Assembly (NCBI GenBank): GCA_963995505.1
Contig: OZ023185.1
Coordinates: 16,317,691-16,381,690 of the forward strand
Source of the DNA: Hypericum androsaemum
Taxonomy: Eukaryota > Streptophyta > Magnoliopsida > Malpighiales > Hypericaceae
Direction of reading: 5' to 3'
DNA length: 64,000 bases
A model generated the notes under the pieces. That model searched no databases. It was given only the letters and a program-made list of their open reading frames with translations, and had not been told where the DNA came from. The translations under genes were made by a program, and so were the position numbers. Below, piece by piece: positions 1 to 12,439 of this stretch. Each line of letters opens with the position of its first letter. Position 1 is the stretch's first letter.

Positions 1-507
1 CCAGGATGACTGGTGGTGTGTATGGTGTTCTCTTGTGGGTTGGTGATGTTTAAAGTTCTTTTCAATGATGAAAAATGGTCCATATTGTTCATGGCTAGAG
101 AGAGAGAGAGAGAGAGGAAAAATTGGAAACTGGCTAGGTGGTATTAGTTAGGGAAAGGTTAGGAAGAAGGCTTTTCCCCAAGGAGGAATTTATAACAAGG
201 GATAAGGAAATTTATTTTTTTATAACATCTGGTTCTCATACGCGCGACTGACTTATCCATGTTTGAATTGGGTAAATTTTTTGAAAAGTGACAAGCTATT
301 CTAACAAGTATTTATCATTGTTATATTTTAACGACTGATCAAATTAGAACAACGTCATCAACGATTGATATGTGCTTATTATTGATATTTATTTTATAAA
401 GTATATAATTGCAAGAGATGGAGATGAGAGAAAGGGAAGCCATGAAATAGAATCTTGGTTTTCCTGGTGGGCCCCTGGGAGTTGTGGAAGTTAAACTTGG
501 CAGTTGC

Positions 508-550
<43 letters not shown>

Positions 551-2039
551 TGCAAGAGTAGAAAAATGAAGAGATAAAGCAGCGAAGGGTTGACCTTTAT
601 GGTTCAGGTCCTTCAGGATGTGGGATTTGCTTCCCATGTTTAACCGAGAAGCTCTTTTCTTCGTTGTGAAAGTGTCATGCGTGCAAGGACTTTCATTTTT
701 TTTTCAAACAAAGAACGAAAAAAATCATATTCTTCACTTAGACTCCTTACTCTAAGCGGGGTAGAATGCGAAAGATGATGGGGTATACCTTGTCAGCCGG
801 CGATGGTACAAGTTTGGATATCTAGTTTCTCCGCCATTCAATCCCATGTTGCCCTTCTAGGTTGTAAGCAACAAATATGGAGTGTGGATGTAATGTACTA
901 GGCAAATGTGGTGTTAAATTATGCTTAGCAATATTAAACGTCAAGATAGGAACTTCCATATCGGATTTTCCAGCGAAGAAGTTTACTAATGCTGGCAATC
1001 GCAACTTCGATTTTATACTACATAAAATGTAATTATTACATATAATAAAATTTTACTTATGAAAAAAGAAAAAGATATGGATTTCGAGTGAGGTTGTATT
1101 GAGGTATTGAATTGAGGTTGTGCATTCTTATCGTTCAAATACTCTTTCCCTGCGGCAAGTTTTCCAGAAGATTTTATCGTGAAAGAATTTTAACGAGATT
1201 TGCGACTGCAACATCGTACTTATACGAAAGAATTTAATACGCCGTTGTAAACATGTAAACATGTAACTATGTAATTATTTATATGAAATAAAATCCACTT
1301 ACAAATAACAAAGAACGGAAAAAAATTAAATGCCCAGATTAAGTGGTAGGGGCCGAGTTGTTCTAAGTCGGTACATATATATATTTTTTTCTCCATAGAA
1401 TTTTTTTCTTTATTGAAAATTAGATTTGGACCAATCAATTCAGAAACTAAATAATGTCGATGCGAAAAAAGAGCAGAACGGAATTAAATGCTCTGCGACT
1501 TTATGAATGCACAATAGTATATTTTTCGAAAAAGAGGCACTCATAACATATTTTTAATCAGTCCAAACATGCCAAAACTTTTGGCCTATTCCAAATAGCA
1601 TCAGCACTTTTCTTTGGTTGGTGATAAAGGATGGTCTCAGAATACAGAGAGCGTTCGTTGTCATTCTGCTGTGGATGCTAGATGCTCGGGTTGTTCGAGT
1701 TTTATTAATAAAAATATGTTGAACAACAAGTCGTTGAAATTCAGGCCTCTCAAAAAAAAAATCGACAATATTCGATTCCGAATAAACGCCTTTTCGGACC
1801 CAAGAAAACTGTGCTATCATCTTTTCATTCAACGAGAGGCCTGAATTTCGTCGACAAGGAGTACAATCATGAAACCCTACGGAGTGGACTTGTATATGTT
1901 AAAGGGGATGAGAACGTCAATTTTATGCGAGGCCCAACGTACGTCTTTACAGTACCATGAAGTCACTTGGTACTTACACCCCATCGGACAGAGCATATCC
2001 ACGTCCTGTTCTTACTGCTCCCAACCTGGAATCTAATTC
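1..2039. other. Gene-free AT-rich stretch with GA microsatellites
   Basis: No supportable gene was seen on either strand; the ORFs here are short and resemble nothing I recognise. It holds two GA dinucleotide microsatellites, at 97-117 and 511-547. Composition is AT-rich intergenic sequence with several homopolymer runs. Confidence 0.6.
511..547. repeat. (GA)n microsatellite
   Basis: An uninterrupted AG/GA dinucleotide run of about 37 bases. A shorter run of the same type lies at 97-117. Confidence 0.95.
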
Positions 2040-2573
2040 ATCCGTGTCCCGCTTGGTCTAGATGTCGGCCCCATCATCCTCTCGCTTAATGGGTTTCCGG
2101 TGGAGCGTCAGCGTCTCTTCATCTCCTTGGCAAAATTTGCTCGTGGTGGTGCCAAGGCCGCTGCGTCCTCCGCGACGGTCGACGGGGGGGTCACGGGCTC
2201 CGCGCCCCCTGCAGCAGCTCGCCCCTCCTGGGCTCTTCCCGAGAAGGCAGTTGCAAATGTCTCTGCGGTGCGGCTGGAGACCTCTGCATCCATTCCCTCA
2301 GAAGCATTAGTGGACGATTGGCTGTTTCGCAGTGTGGCGGCGGCTCTTCTCACTGCGGGACATTCGTGATCGGCCGAGGCTTCGCGGAGTTGGGTAATCT
2401 TTTTGAAGCCTCTTTTCAAGATTATGTAGAAAAATCTATTGGCTGCCGCTGTAGGTTTTCCCGCTCCTCTCCTCCCTCTGAGCGCTTTTAGATTGGTGAC
2501 TAGACCTCCGCTTGTGGATGTGGCATCGCCTCCTGATGTCGATGCGCTTGGCGTTGAGGTTGAGGTGCTTGAC

Positions 2574-3168
2574 TGTAATACCCTAGTCCTTAAATCATAT
2601 TTGTCTCACTTAAGTAAAGTATACTTAGTCATTTTGACCTATTGGATTAGTAGTTGGAATTACATTGCTATGTAAATAGAGTGCCAAAGATAGTTGGAAG
2701 GAATGTATTTTGGTCTATCGGACTACCTCGAATAGTTTCAAGGATGATGTGAGAAGCTGATCACAAGTTATCCATCCGGGATCCCAAATAAAATTACTAA
2801 AAATGGTGTGGAAAGGTAAGAAATGGATTTATAAGCTTTGGAAGACATGAATTTATCATGCTAGCAATTTGGACCAAGCCTAGCAAGTGGATAAACAACA
2901 CATTATGTTGTCGATTCTTTAAGCACTTCGGTTGGTCTTCTCGGTCTTTAATTCAACAAGGATTCATGTTTCTACACCTTTATGAAGTGTGTTTTTAGCC
3001 ATAGTGTTCAATTTGATTGTGGGACAAATGTAAAGAATGCTTGTAAATCTTTTTGGTTCTTAAAACAGTATGATTTTGTAAAGTTTAAAAATATGGCTAG
3101 AACCATTTTGCGCTGTAAACGATTTAGGGTCTAGCGCCGGTCACCGACCCCGAATTTGGGTCGTGACA
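2574..3168 (+). repeat. 5' LTR of the gypsy element (shortened)
   Basis: Positions 2574-2993 match 6294-6712, and 2994-3168 match about 8850-9026. The middle 2.1 kb present in the 3' LTR is missing here. Ends are TG...CA. Confidence 0.85.
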
Positions 3169-4228
3169 GACTTGGTATCAGAGCCCTAGGTTAGAGCCTT
3201 TTTTGAAATAAAGATTCAACTATTTTTAATTGTGCTATGGAGCATATGATTTCTCATACCTTTGCGTTCCTTCCATCTGTGTCGTTTGCTCGTGCCTTAA
3301 TCTTTTTTGTTTCAACGGATATTTGTTTCTGTTTGAATATGTTGGTGTGATGAATATGAAATTTTGGCAACTATGTTTTGCTTGAGATGCGAGATATTTG
3401 TGTTTGAAATTCTTATGTATTGTTGTTCTCGCAAAGTATTTACTCTACATTTTGGTGAGGATTCTTGTATATTTGTATATATATTCCTTTGATGGGTTCA
3501 TTTGAGTAGATATATTTATATATATGAAAATCATTCATTGGGTGAGATTTTGATGAAGTGACTGATCACCACTTTGTCCAAATCATCTAAACACCCTTAT
3601 ATATTTGATTTCTTCCTATATATATTGGGCCATTATTTTCATCTCACCAAATCATTCTTTGTGCTTTGGGAATCTATTTTTTTGAGTTTAAATATGTTTG
3701 AAAAGAGAAAGTTATGAACAACGTTATGTGGAAGGAGAATACATGAGAAATTAAGTCATACGTATGCTTTGGAAATAAATATGTGAACATATGTGGGAGG
3801 TTACCTAGTGAAGCAGCAAATTATGGCCCAGCGGCGGGTAAGAATAGCCGATTGATGTTGGCTTCACTAGAGTAGCACTCCGGATTTCCATATATATTGA
3901 TATGTATTAAAGCATGATATTGCATGGCCTTCATTTATTCTTGGTGATTGTATGTTTGTCATATGCATTTGGTTTTCTATTGGGGTCTATATAGTCTTTA
4001 TTTTATTACACTAAGTGCATCATTTGGACTATATTTTATGAGATATTTGATACAACTTTGATGGTTGCTCATTTTCCTAGACATACAATATGTGTATCAA
4101 AAATGGTTTGATCTAACCCAATTGGAGTGTGTGATCATGATATGATGGCATATCTGTAAGTTGTACATAGACGGACAAGATATATTGGTTGACTCATATG
4201 TGTTGGATATTAAGGACTTTGATATAAT

Positions 4229-4546
4229 TTGAGAATGGTATGGTTATATTCGTATCACACGACATTGAATTATTCTAATAAGATTATGATGTTCAGGCCA
4301 AAGGGCGAGCCAAAATTTATGTTTCTAGGTTATGTGATTGTAATTCCAGCAAGGCTTATCTCACATTTGAAGAATTACAGATTATTAACAAAGGGTTGTG
4401 CAATTTATTTGGTTGTTGTTAAAGAAGCTGATGAGATTACAGATAAGACAACAGTTGATAGAATCATTGTAATAAAAGAATTCTCAGATGTGTTCTTAGC
4501 TTACTTATCGAGTTATCACATCAGAGAGAGAGCATCAGTTTTGTAG
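4229..4546 (+). pseudogene. Ty3/gypsy pol fragment (protease-RT linker)
   Basis: This 105-codon open stretch resembles the linker between protease and reverse transcriptase of plant Ty3/gypsy chromovirus polyproteins. The cues are a GEP-FxF-G-like start, a LL-KGC-xYL motif in the middle, and a V-KEFSDVF motif near the end, which matches the usual REFPDVFPEEL region. A further degraded RT scrap (an aspartate-tyrosine-asparagine pattern like DYRxLNK) lies in another frame near 4730-4755. The rest is saturated with stops, so the enzyme cannot be made. Confidence 0.55.
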
Positions 4547-6293
4547 TGATTTGATGCAAGGGACATAACCAATCTCTACACCACCATATCGTACGTCACT
4601 GCTGAGTTAAAAGAGTTAAAGGTATGAGTTCATGGCTTATTAGATAAGTGTTATATTTTGCCTGGCATTTTTCGTGGGGTGCTTCAATGTTGTTTGTATA
4701 GAAGAATGGTTAGAGATTGCAGTGTTGTATTGACTATCACAAGTTGAATAAGGTACAGAGGATTATAATCATTTAGTAATTACTTAATATTTTGGTAAAA
4801 GTTTTTATTATATTGGTATATATTATTCCTTTGAAATGTCCATTTGAGTATATATGTATAATTTTTTAATTGGCAAATTTTGATTATGTGACTGGCCAGC
4901 ACATCATCAGAACACCCTTATATAGTTGGTATATCCTTACGTATTTATAATTTGGGCCATATCATATGATTGGATAGAACTTTACCATTTGTACGAGTGT
5001 ATACTATTGTGAGTTCAACAGATGTCACCAAGGTTCATAGTAATATGGTTATGGTTTGAATGGAAGTCAGATTCGGGTATATACTATGACAATAAAAGAT
5101 ACATATGCTAAGAACACTGTTGTGTCATAATTTGGTATTGGGGTAAAATATGGATCTGATATACGTTGTTACATAATTATTGCTATGGATACTTGGACAT
5201 GGTAAAGCAGATAAGAGAATAAAAATTGATTATGGATTTGGTTATTGTCGTAGAGAGTATTTGAATGTGATTTAGGAAGAACATCATAAATATCTTTGAT
5301 TTTTATTGTTAATAATGTGGGAACATCAAGTATATGCCAAGTTTTCTATAATTAGATTTTGGATGCAAAAGTGTATTGGTAAGACATATTCCGACCAAGA
5401 GTGTGATAGATTACAAGTTGAAACTTACAATTGGTATTGGTCTTACATTCGAGGTCAGAACAATATTATGCTTCAAGAGTGGGTTTGAGGTGTGTCCTCA
5501 AGCAACCTGAGAATGTACCTATGTTTGTGGGTCAAGTAAAGAAGAATGAGAAGAATTATCCAGAGATCAGAACTATAGTCTTTGCACTTAAGGCATAAAG
5601 ATATTTTTTATATAAAGAGAAGTTTGAGATAATTTGTTTCAGATTTTAATAATTTTGTGAAGTAGGAGTTAAGTTAGAAATTTGAGACTATTAAGAAATT
5701 TCCTAAGCTTTTGACATAAGTTCACATATGACCTATCTTTCGAAATTGAGTTATGAAATCTTAATGTAAGGACCTAGAGACTAGTGAGCTTGTGATACAA
5801 GTTAGAAATGATGGATTGCCAAGCTTGCGACTTTGACAAATGGTGTATTATATTTTGGTGATATAGATATTAGAGATGTAGTGTGCAAATGTGAGCAGAT
5901 CAGATGAATCTATTTGGAATGCTTCTGGTTACTCGGAGATGTTATGATTCTGTGTTAGAGATAATGGACAAATTGACTACGTCTGATTATATTCTTCCAA
6001 TAAAGAGAACTTATGATGATGCTAAGTTTAATCAGTGATTCAAATTTTTAAGATATGATGTGAGCTATTGCTGTCTACATTCAAGAAAGTTGAGACCATT
6101 ATGATTATGATGAACATTTCTGGATTAAGTGATTGACAATGGAGATAAGTTAGGATCACTAAGTTGGTGAGGATACATGAGACTTAGAAGAGACATTTGG
6201 AATAAGTATTCACTTCTATTCACATAGCAATGTAAGTGAATGAACATTCAATTAAAGTAAATTCGGGGACAAATTTTTATAAGGAGGGAAGAA

Positions 6294-9026
6294 TGTAATA
6301 CCCTAGTCCTTCAATCATATTTGTCTGACTTAAGTAAATTATACTTAGTCATTTTGACCTATTGGATTAGTATTTGAAATTATATTGATATGTAAATAAA
6401 GTGCCAAAGATAGTTGGAAGGAATGCATTTTGGTCTATCAGACTATCTCGGATAGTTCCAAGCATGATGTGAGAAGTTGATCACAAGTTATCCATCCGGG
6501 ATCTCAAATAAAATTATTAAAAATGGTGTGGAAAGGTAAGAAATAGATTTATAAGCTTTAGAAGACATGAATTTATCATGCTAGCAATTTGGACCAAGCC
6601 TAGCAAGTGGATGAATGACACATTGTGTTGTTGATTCTTTAAGCACTTCGGTTGGTCTTCTCAGTCTTTAATTCAATAAGGATTCATGTTTCTATACCTT
6701 TATGAAGTGTGTATAGACATAATTTGATCTTCTAAAGATTCTAGATCAAGCTCAACAAAGTCTATTCAATTAATTCACAAGTGTTATGAAGATAGTTGAG
6801 TAAATTCGGACAGCAGTAGTACTTCTTGGTAAATTAGGCACAACTTTCTCAATATTATTCTAAATTTGATAAATAAATATAATTTAGAAACTAGACACAT
6901 AGGGCTACAATTAGTTAGTTGACAACTTTTAAAAAAAGTAACGAAAATTGGTGAAAAATGGGATTCAAAATACTAAATTCTAATTAGGCCACATGAGAGG
7001 TTGAACCAATCACTAGTTAACAATTGTCAAACATGTAAAGTGACATAAGGAGAAAATATCTAAGGCTTCTTATCCTTCTAAAGACTATAAGGCAAGGAAA
7101 TATCCAGAAAATAAGAAGGAAACAAAAGGTAAAAAAAGTCATAAACTGAAATAGAAGAGAAAGGGGAGAGAGAGCAAGAAGAAAGAGAAAGAAATAGGGT
7201 AAGAAAGAACGGCTTAGTAAGCTATCTTATGCTTTGATTTGGACTTCTATTTCTTTCAGAGAGTTTTAGAGAACTTAAAGATCTTTCTAATGATATATCA
7301 TATGTTCTATTTGGATCAAGGAATGAACAGGAAATTAGTTTTGAACTATAGACTGATTATTGTAGTATTTAGTTGAGCGGGTAGCTGAAAAGTGCTTGGT
7401 AAGTCTACTTGAAATCCGAATTGAAATTTGATGTCTTCTTACAGATTGTATATGACTCAATTATCTTTCTAAAAATATATTATATACTCTGTTTGGATAA
7501 AAAAATTATCCTAAAAGCTCTGTTGAATGTCAGACTGACTGGCTGGGTTTAAAATTGAGGTAGTTGAAGAAGATGTGATCGATAAGCATATTTCGGCTTG
7601 GAAATATAATTTTTATGAAATATAAAAGTTACAGAGTACTCAAAGATATTTCTAAAGCTATATTATTGTCTAATTTTGACAAAGAAATAAGCCCAAAATT
7701 ATTGTTGCAAAATAAACTAACTGCTGAGTTTCAGAAATAAGGTGGTGCATGAATAATAAATTGGTAAGTTATTCTCTGGACTTCTAAGTTTTTTTTGGAC
7801 TTGTGTGATGTTTAAAGAACAGAGTAATAGTATTTGGAAGGAGATATGGGCTTATTTTTGTATAATATCAAGTTATATGGCTGCTTTTCGATGTTAGAAG
7901 TGATTAGGCTTATCGTGTGCTCGGTATTAATTTTGTTGATAAAACAGATTTGTAAGTACACTTCTGATAATGAAAAAATGTTGTACAGGTTATGTACATG
8001 TGGATGAGTGAATAATGGACCATAGATTGAAGGAGAATAAAGTCAGAAAATGAGTATTCGTCGAGCGGTCTTCAATTGTGTAAACATATAAATCACAACA
8101 ACTTTGGTTTGTTTGATACATGTGCATATTTCAGACTTAATTATGTGTGTCTCATGATATGGTATTTGGTTATGAAGTCATCATGTTCATACATATTGTG
8201 TTTGGTCATCTTTGTATTGGTTTATGAAATGTGTGGTATATGTGTATAGCCAGCTAGAGAACATGTATTTCCTAGCTTGTGGCTGCTTTGATATGTATTT
8301 GGATATGTGGCCAATATATTTTGGTCTATGTGAATTTTGGAATGTTTGGTACGTTGTTTGTGTGATGGCGGATGATGAGGTCTACCCGTGACCAACCGGA
8401 GCTGTTTGTATATGTGCACATATACTGAGTATACAAAGATTCTGATATGATATGTTTGGCCAGCGGGTTGGTTTCTGATGGCGCCTTTAAGATATGGTAT
8501 CCTCGTGTCGTCGGCGTGGGAGTGACACTATTTAGGCCTATCTGAAGTTCATCAGATATGTGTTATATGTTTGTGAAGGTCTATCTGAAATTTTGGTTAT
8601 GTTTATGAAGGTCTATCTGAAATTTTGGTTATGTTTGATATGTGATTACTTTGATACCTTATTTGTGAGATGGTCTTTTTTGTCTTAGCTTTGTGTTCGT
8701 ATTGGTTGGGTTTGATATGTGACATAGTTAAGTTCTATCTCTCCCACATGTATCTGACGTAACTGAAATATTATGTTCTATGTGCTTACGGAGTGTTCCA
8801 AAACACTCACCCACTTTCTCTAGTTTTGCAGGTTCTTTGTCTAGCAGCTCTGTAGCCATAGTGCTCAATTTGATCTTGGGACAAATGTAAAGAATGATTG
8901 TAAATATTTTTGGTTCTTAAAATATGTATGATTTTATAAAGCTTAAAAATATGGCTAGACTTATTTTGCATTGTAAACGGGTTAGGGTCTAGCGCCGGTC
9001 ACCGACCCCGAATTTGGGTCGTGACA
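6294..9026 (+). repeat. 3' LTR of the gypsy element (long form, 2.7 kb)
   Basis: Begins TGTAATACC right after a purine-rich tract and ends GTGACA before the TTGAC duplication. About 2.1 kb (roughly 6713-8849) has no counterpart in the 5' LTR. No target duplication or inverted repeat flanks that extra piece. It is therefore more likely the ancestral long LTR, with a deletion in the 5' copy, than an insertion here. Confidence 0.8.
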
Positions 9027-9201
9027 TTGACTTTGAGCCACAGCCCTTTGATCCATCTACTACGCTCCCTGATGTTTCATCGCCTTTGTCTCCTAGTACG
9101 ACTAGTTTGGTTTGTGCTGCCATTAGGGATGTTGTATGCCCTCTACCTACAGTCGTGTCGCTGCCTTCAGTTGGGACTCTGAGGGTGGATGTATCTCCAG
9201 T

Positions 9202-9217
9202 CCCCCCCCCCCCCCCC
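9202..9217. repeat. 16-base C homopolymer
   Basis: An uninterrupted run of C inside the LINE-like open region. The reading frame changes at this point, as expected for slippage. Confidence 0.9.
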
Positions 9218-10152
9218 TCCTTCACCTGTGTTGCTTCCAGTTGTTGGCTCTTTGCCTTTAGATGAGTTAAAAGTAGCTGATAAACATCCTGCAGTGGTGT
9301 TGGTTGCCGTCTAGGAGTTGTAGTCCTCTATCTTGGACGGTGTCGACTTGGTTGTGGATCAGGTTCTTTTGTCTCACATTGTTGGTAGTTCTGTTGGGGA
9401 TGTGATGCTCTCTTCGGATGCAGTGCTGCTCAATTCAGTTTGTTCTTAGCCTGCTTTGAATGTGTTGGATATGGATGTAGTGACTCTTCCGATTAGTTCT
9501 AATGTGGTTTTAGAGGTGGATGCATGGTTTGCGCGGCTTCTCTCTGTTTCGAATGATGGGCTAGATGTCGTACCGCAGCCTCTTTCTAACCCTAGAAGGA
9601 CTCGCAAGCGTGCTTCAGTTTTGCCAATGCCTATCCCGACTAGGTCAGTTGTCGTGTTCGGAAACCCTCGGTTAAAGTCGATGCCCTTATAGAACTTCCG
9701 TTGCGGAATTCAATTATTAAGTCTCCACCAAATCCACCGTTGGCTTTTGGCCTCGGCTCGATCATAGATGGTATGGAGGTCCAAGACGAGGAGCTCCGTG
9801 CAGAGCTTTCTCTTGAAGCTTGGCGTCTCACGGGAAGAGAAAACTTCACATATCCTCCATGAGATCAAACTCGCGGCTTATCGTCCGGTGCTCTCCTGGT
9901 CGTTTGATCCTCCTTGATTTTGTGGTACTTTCGGTCCCTGTTTTGGCTGCAGTAGGCTCTCTGGTCCTTTTCTTGTTTGGCTTGCTGTGTTGAGAGTTTT
10001 TTGTTGGTTTTTCGTCCAGAAGAGTTAGATAATTTTATCTAGTATGTTCTATTTTGATAGTTATTATCTAGCTCGTTCTTAATGTATCTCTGGTTGTAAT
10101 TATCTTGGGGCTTTCTTTCGAGGAGTAATACACTTTTATTTATAAAAAAATA

Positions 10153-11082
10153 GGGAAAAGTCTACTTTAGTACCCTGTAGTATCGCCCAAAATACCTTTA
10201 GTACCCTATGGTAAAAAACTGATCAATCGAGTCATACTTATTCCAATTAACATAAAAAAGGTCCTCGGGCAGCTGCCCGGACCTGCCCGAACCTACCCGA
10301 ACCCTGCCCAAACTACGTGACCAGCCACGTCACCAAATTTTGATGACGTGGCACCACGTGGACATCCATCTCCTTCCCTCCTCCTCCTCCTCCACTCCGC
10401 CTCCTCCTCCCCTCCGCGTCCTCCTCCTCCTCCTCCGCGTCCTCCTCCTCCTCCTCCTCGTCCTCCTCCTCTGCTTCCTCCTCCTCCTCCTCCTCATCCT
10501 CCTCCTCTGCGTCCTCCTCCTCCTCCTCCTCCGCGTCCTCCTCCTCCTTCTCCTCCTCCGCATCCTCCTCTTCCGCTTCCTCCTCCTCCTCCTCGTCCCC
10601 CTCTCCGCATCCTCCTCCTCCTCCTCCTCCTCTGCATCCTTCTCCGCCTCCTCCGTGTCCTCCTCCTCCTCCTCCTCCTCCGCGTCCTCCTCCTCCTCGT
10701 CCTCCTCCTCTGCGTCCTCCTCCTCCTCCTCCTCCTCTCCGCGTCCTCCTCCTCCTTCTCCTCCTCCGCGTCCTCCTCCTCCTCCTCCTCCTCTCCGCGT
10801 CCTCCTCCTCCTCCTTCTCCTCCCCGCGTCCTCCTCCTCCTCCTCCTCCTCCCATCGTCCTCCTCCTCCTACTCTCCAAGTGGCGCCACGTCATCAAAAT
10901 TTAGTGACGTGGCTGGCCACGTAGTTCGGGCAGGGTTCGGACAGGTTCGGGCAGGTCCGGACCTGTCCGAGGACTTTTTTGATGTTAATTGGAATAAGTA
11001 TGACTCGATTGATCGATTTTTTACTACATGGTACTAAAATAATTTTGGGCGATACTACGGAGTACTAAAGTGGACTTTTCCC
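10153..11082. mobile_element. Mutator-type MITE with long TIRs and TCC-repeat core
   Basis: Terminal inverted repeats of about 215 bp (10153 to about 10375, and about 10871-11082) start GGGAAAAGTC. They include paired GGGCAG/CGGGCA-rich segments and CACGTGG motifs. A perfect 9-bp flanking duplication AAAAAAATA (10144-10152 and 11083-11091) fits Mutator-like transposition, though the A-run adjoining the LINE-like tail makes part of it easy to match by chance. The core (about 10374-10871) is a degenerate TCC/GGA trinucleotide array that creates long but meaningless low-complexity ORFs on both strands. There is no transposase. Confidence 0.8.
10374..10871. repeat. Degenerate (TCC)n microsatellite
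   Basis: About 500 bp made almost only of CTC, TCC and CGT triplets. On the other strand it is GGA/GAG. It forms the core of the surrounding MITE. Confidence 0.95.
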
Positions 11083-11103
11083 AAAAAAATAAACAGTTAG
11101 ACT

Positions 11104-11204
11104 AACTGTTAGGTACGACATCGGTCCTAGGAGCTAATTGATTTATGAGTTAATAACTGTTAGGTACGACATCGGTCCTAGGAGCTAATTGATTTATGAG
11201 TTAA

Positions 11205-11250
<46 letters not shown>
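11104..11250. repeat. 51-bp tandem duplication followed by (TA)n
   Basis: Two identical 51-bp units (11104-11154 and 11155-11205) are followed by a TA dinucleotide run (about 11207-11250). The rest of 11092-11621 is AT-rich and gene-free. Confidence 0.9.
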
Positions 11251-11253
<3 letters not shown>

Positions 11254-11621
11254 AGAAGTGTTATTTAAAAAAAACTAAACAGTTGTTTCGAAATATTCAG
11301 TCCGTTAAATATTTAGATCAACTAGTAAATAAATTATTATAATTTAATCCAGATGTCTCAGTTTGAAATATTGTGAATACAATAGCGGGATAAATTTAGC
11401 TGTAGATATTTTATTTAACATTTGAATATTATAAGAAAATACGTTTAGACTTTGATGCATTTGTTGGTAAAATAAATTAATTGGTCCCGTGAGGAAGATG
11501 ACTTGAAACAAGTAGCCGAGACATTTTACGCGGCAAGCACGTTAATGTCTAGACGAGACATACTTTGAAATATCTAATAATAAACATATGATTAAATTTT
11601 TTTTGGGTCTTTATTTTTCCA

Positions 11622-12110
11622 TGTTGGACTGGACCATGAGTCACCCATTATTGGGCAAAAATGGGTCCAAGCCCATTAGGCCCAAAAGCCATTGGGCTTT
11701 TGGGCCAACACGTGGACGCCACGTGGCAAAGCTAGTTGATAGCTTCACCACGTGGCGCCACGTGGATGACACGTGGCACACCTATGTGAGCTGGATCTCC
11801 CTATAAAAGGGAGAAATTACTGGTGATTAATTTGTAACTTTTCCCATTCTGAGATATACACTTCAGAGAGCTTTTTTCAGTTTAGTCCCTGTAGTTCTCA
11901 GATTTAGCAAAGCAAGAAAAATCGTGGAAATTGTTTACGTATCCGATCCGTTTGTGATCGTAAACCACCAGTGACAATATCTTGTTATCCGATCCTGTTT
12001 AAAGCACGCTGCAACAAGTAAGTCTTGTTATTTATTAATGAATTTATTTTATTAATTATGAGATAATTAACTCATAATTATTCGTTAATTATGCGCCCGA
12101 ATTCCCTTCA
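11622..12110 (+). repeat. 5' LTR of the copia element
   Basis: 489 bp, TG...CA ends. The U3 part holds five CACGTGG (G-box/ABRE-like) motifs within about 75 bp, then a TATA box at 11802-11809 (CTATAAAAGG context). This arrangement is that of a promoter. Confidence 0.95.
11802..11809 (+). promoter_or_regulatory. TATA box of copia LTR promoter with upstream CACGTG cluster
   Basis: A TATAAAAG box follows a cluster of CACGTGG motifs (about 11708-11778). In plants these motifs are bound by bZIP (ABA-response) and bHLH factors. The regulatory role is inferred from the motif only. Confidence 0.6.
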
Positions 12111-12112
12111 TT

Positions 12113-12125
12113 TGGTATCAGAGCC
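12113..12125 (+). other. Primer-binding site (initiator tRNA-Met)
   Basis: TGGTATCAGAGC, two bases after the 5' LTR end, is complementary to the 3' end of plant initiator tRNA-Met. The same site occurs in the gypsy element at 3173 and in the minus-strand chromovirus near 61094. Confidence 0.9.
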
Positions 12126-12439
12126 TGCTTATATATTGTTCTGGTTGTTAAATGATTCTTGAAATCAAGTTTAATTGTGTATATTTGGTTCAAAAATCGA
12201 GTTTAATGGTGATTTTTTAATGAAAATTACAATCTGGTGTACTTTATTGCAATCAATTTAAAACCAATGGAATTAAATTGAAATTTGTCCTAAAATGCGG
12301 GCAAAATTTGCGCACGCGCGAAACCATAAAGTACTAATCTGAAATTTGAATGCCGACATGGCATCTACGTGTTATGGACTTCGGTGCTATTGTTGGAAAC
12401 CTTCGGGACTAAATTGAAATTTTCTATTTCAATTCAATC

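Larger units (their letters stand above)
2574..9026 (+). mobile_element. Degenerate Ty3/gypsy LTR retrotransposon with unequal LTRs
   Basis: Both LTRs begin TGTAATACC and end GTGACA. The element is bracketed by a perfect 5-bp target duplication TTGAC (2569-2573 and 9027-9031). A primer-binding site complementary to initiator tRNA-Met (TGGTATCAGAGC, from 3173) follows the 5' LTR, and a purine tract (about 6281-6293) precedes the 3' LTR. The 5' LTR is 595 bp; the 3' LTR is 2733 bp. The internal part (3169-6293) is only about 3.1 kb and full of stops. It keeps scraps of protease/reverse transcriptase sequence, but gag and most of pol are gone. It sits inside the LINE-like coding remnant. Confidence 0.85.
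2040..10143 (+). pseudogene. Decayed LINE-like (non-LTR) remnant, split by an LTR element
   Basis: The GC-richer segments 2040-2573 and 9032-9850 hold open frames rich in Pro, Ser, Val and Asp. When the inserted LTR element and one copy of its TTGAC target repeat are ignored, the frame ending at 2573 runs on in the same frame at 9032, so both halves were one coding region. The frame is broken again at the 16-C run (9202-9217) and later by stops. The last open part ends near 9862. It is followed by a T-rich tail whose end (about 10100-10150) has the look of a plant LINE 3' end: a short AT-rich signal, then a run of A. No reverse transcriptase is visible, so the LINE call is an inference. It could instead be a remnant of an unknown host gene. 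Confidence 0.35.

Noticed and set aside
10313..11037. Long ORFs on both strands (194-229 codons) rich in Leu/Pro/Ser or Arg/Glu/Gly
   Set aside because: They are translations of the TCC/GGA microsatellite. Open frames in every phase and on both strands are a trivial result of the repeat.
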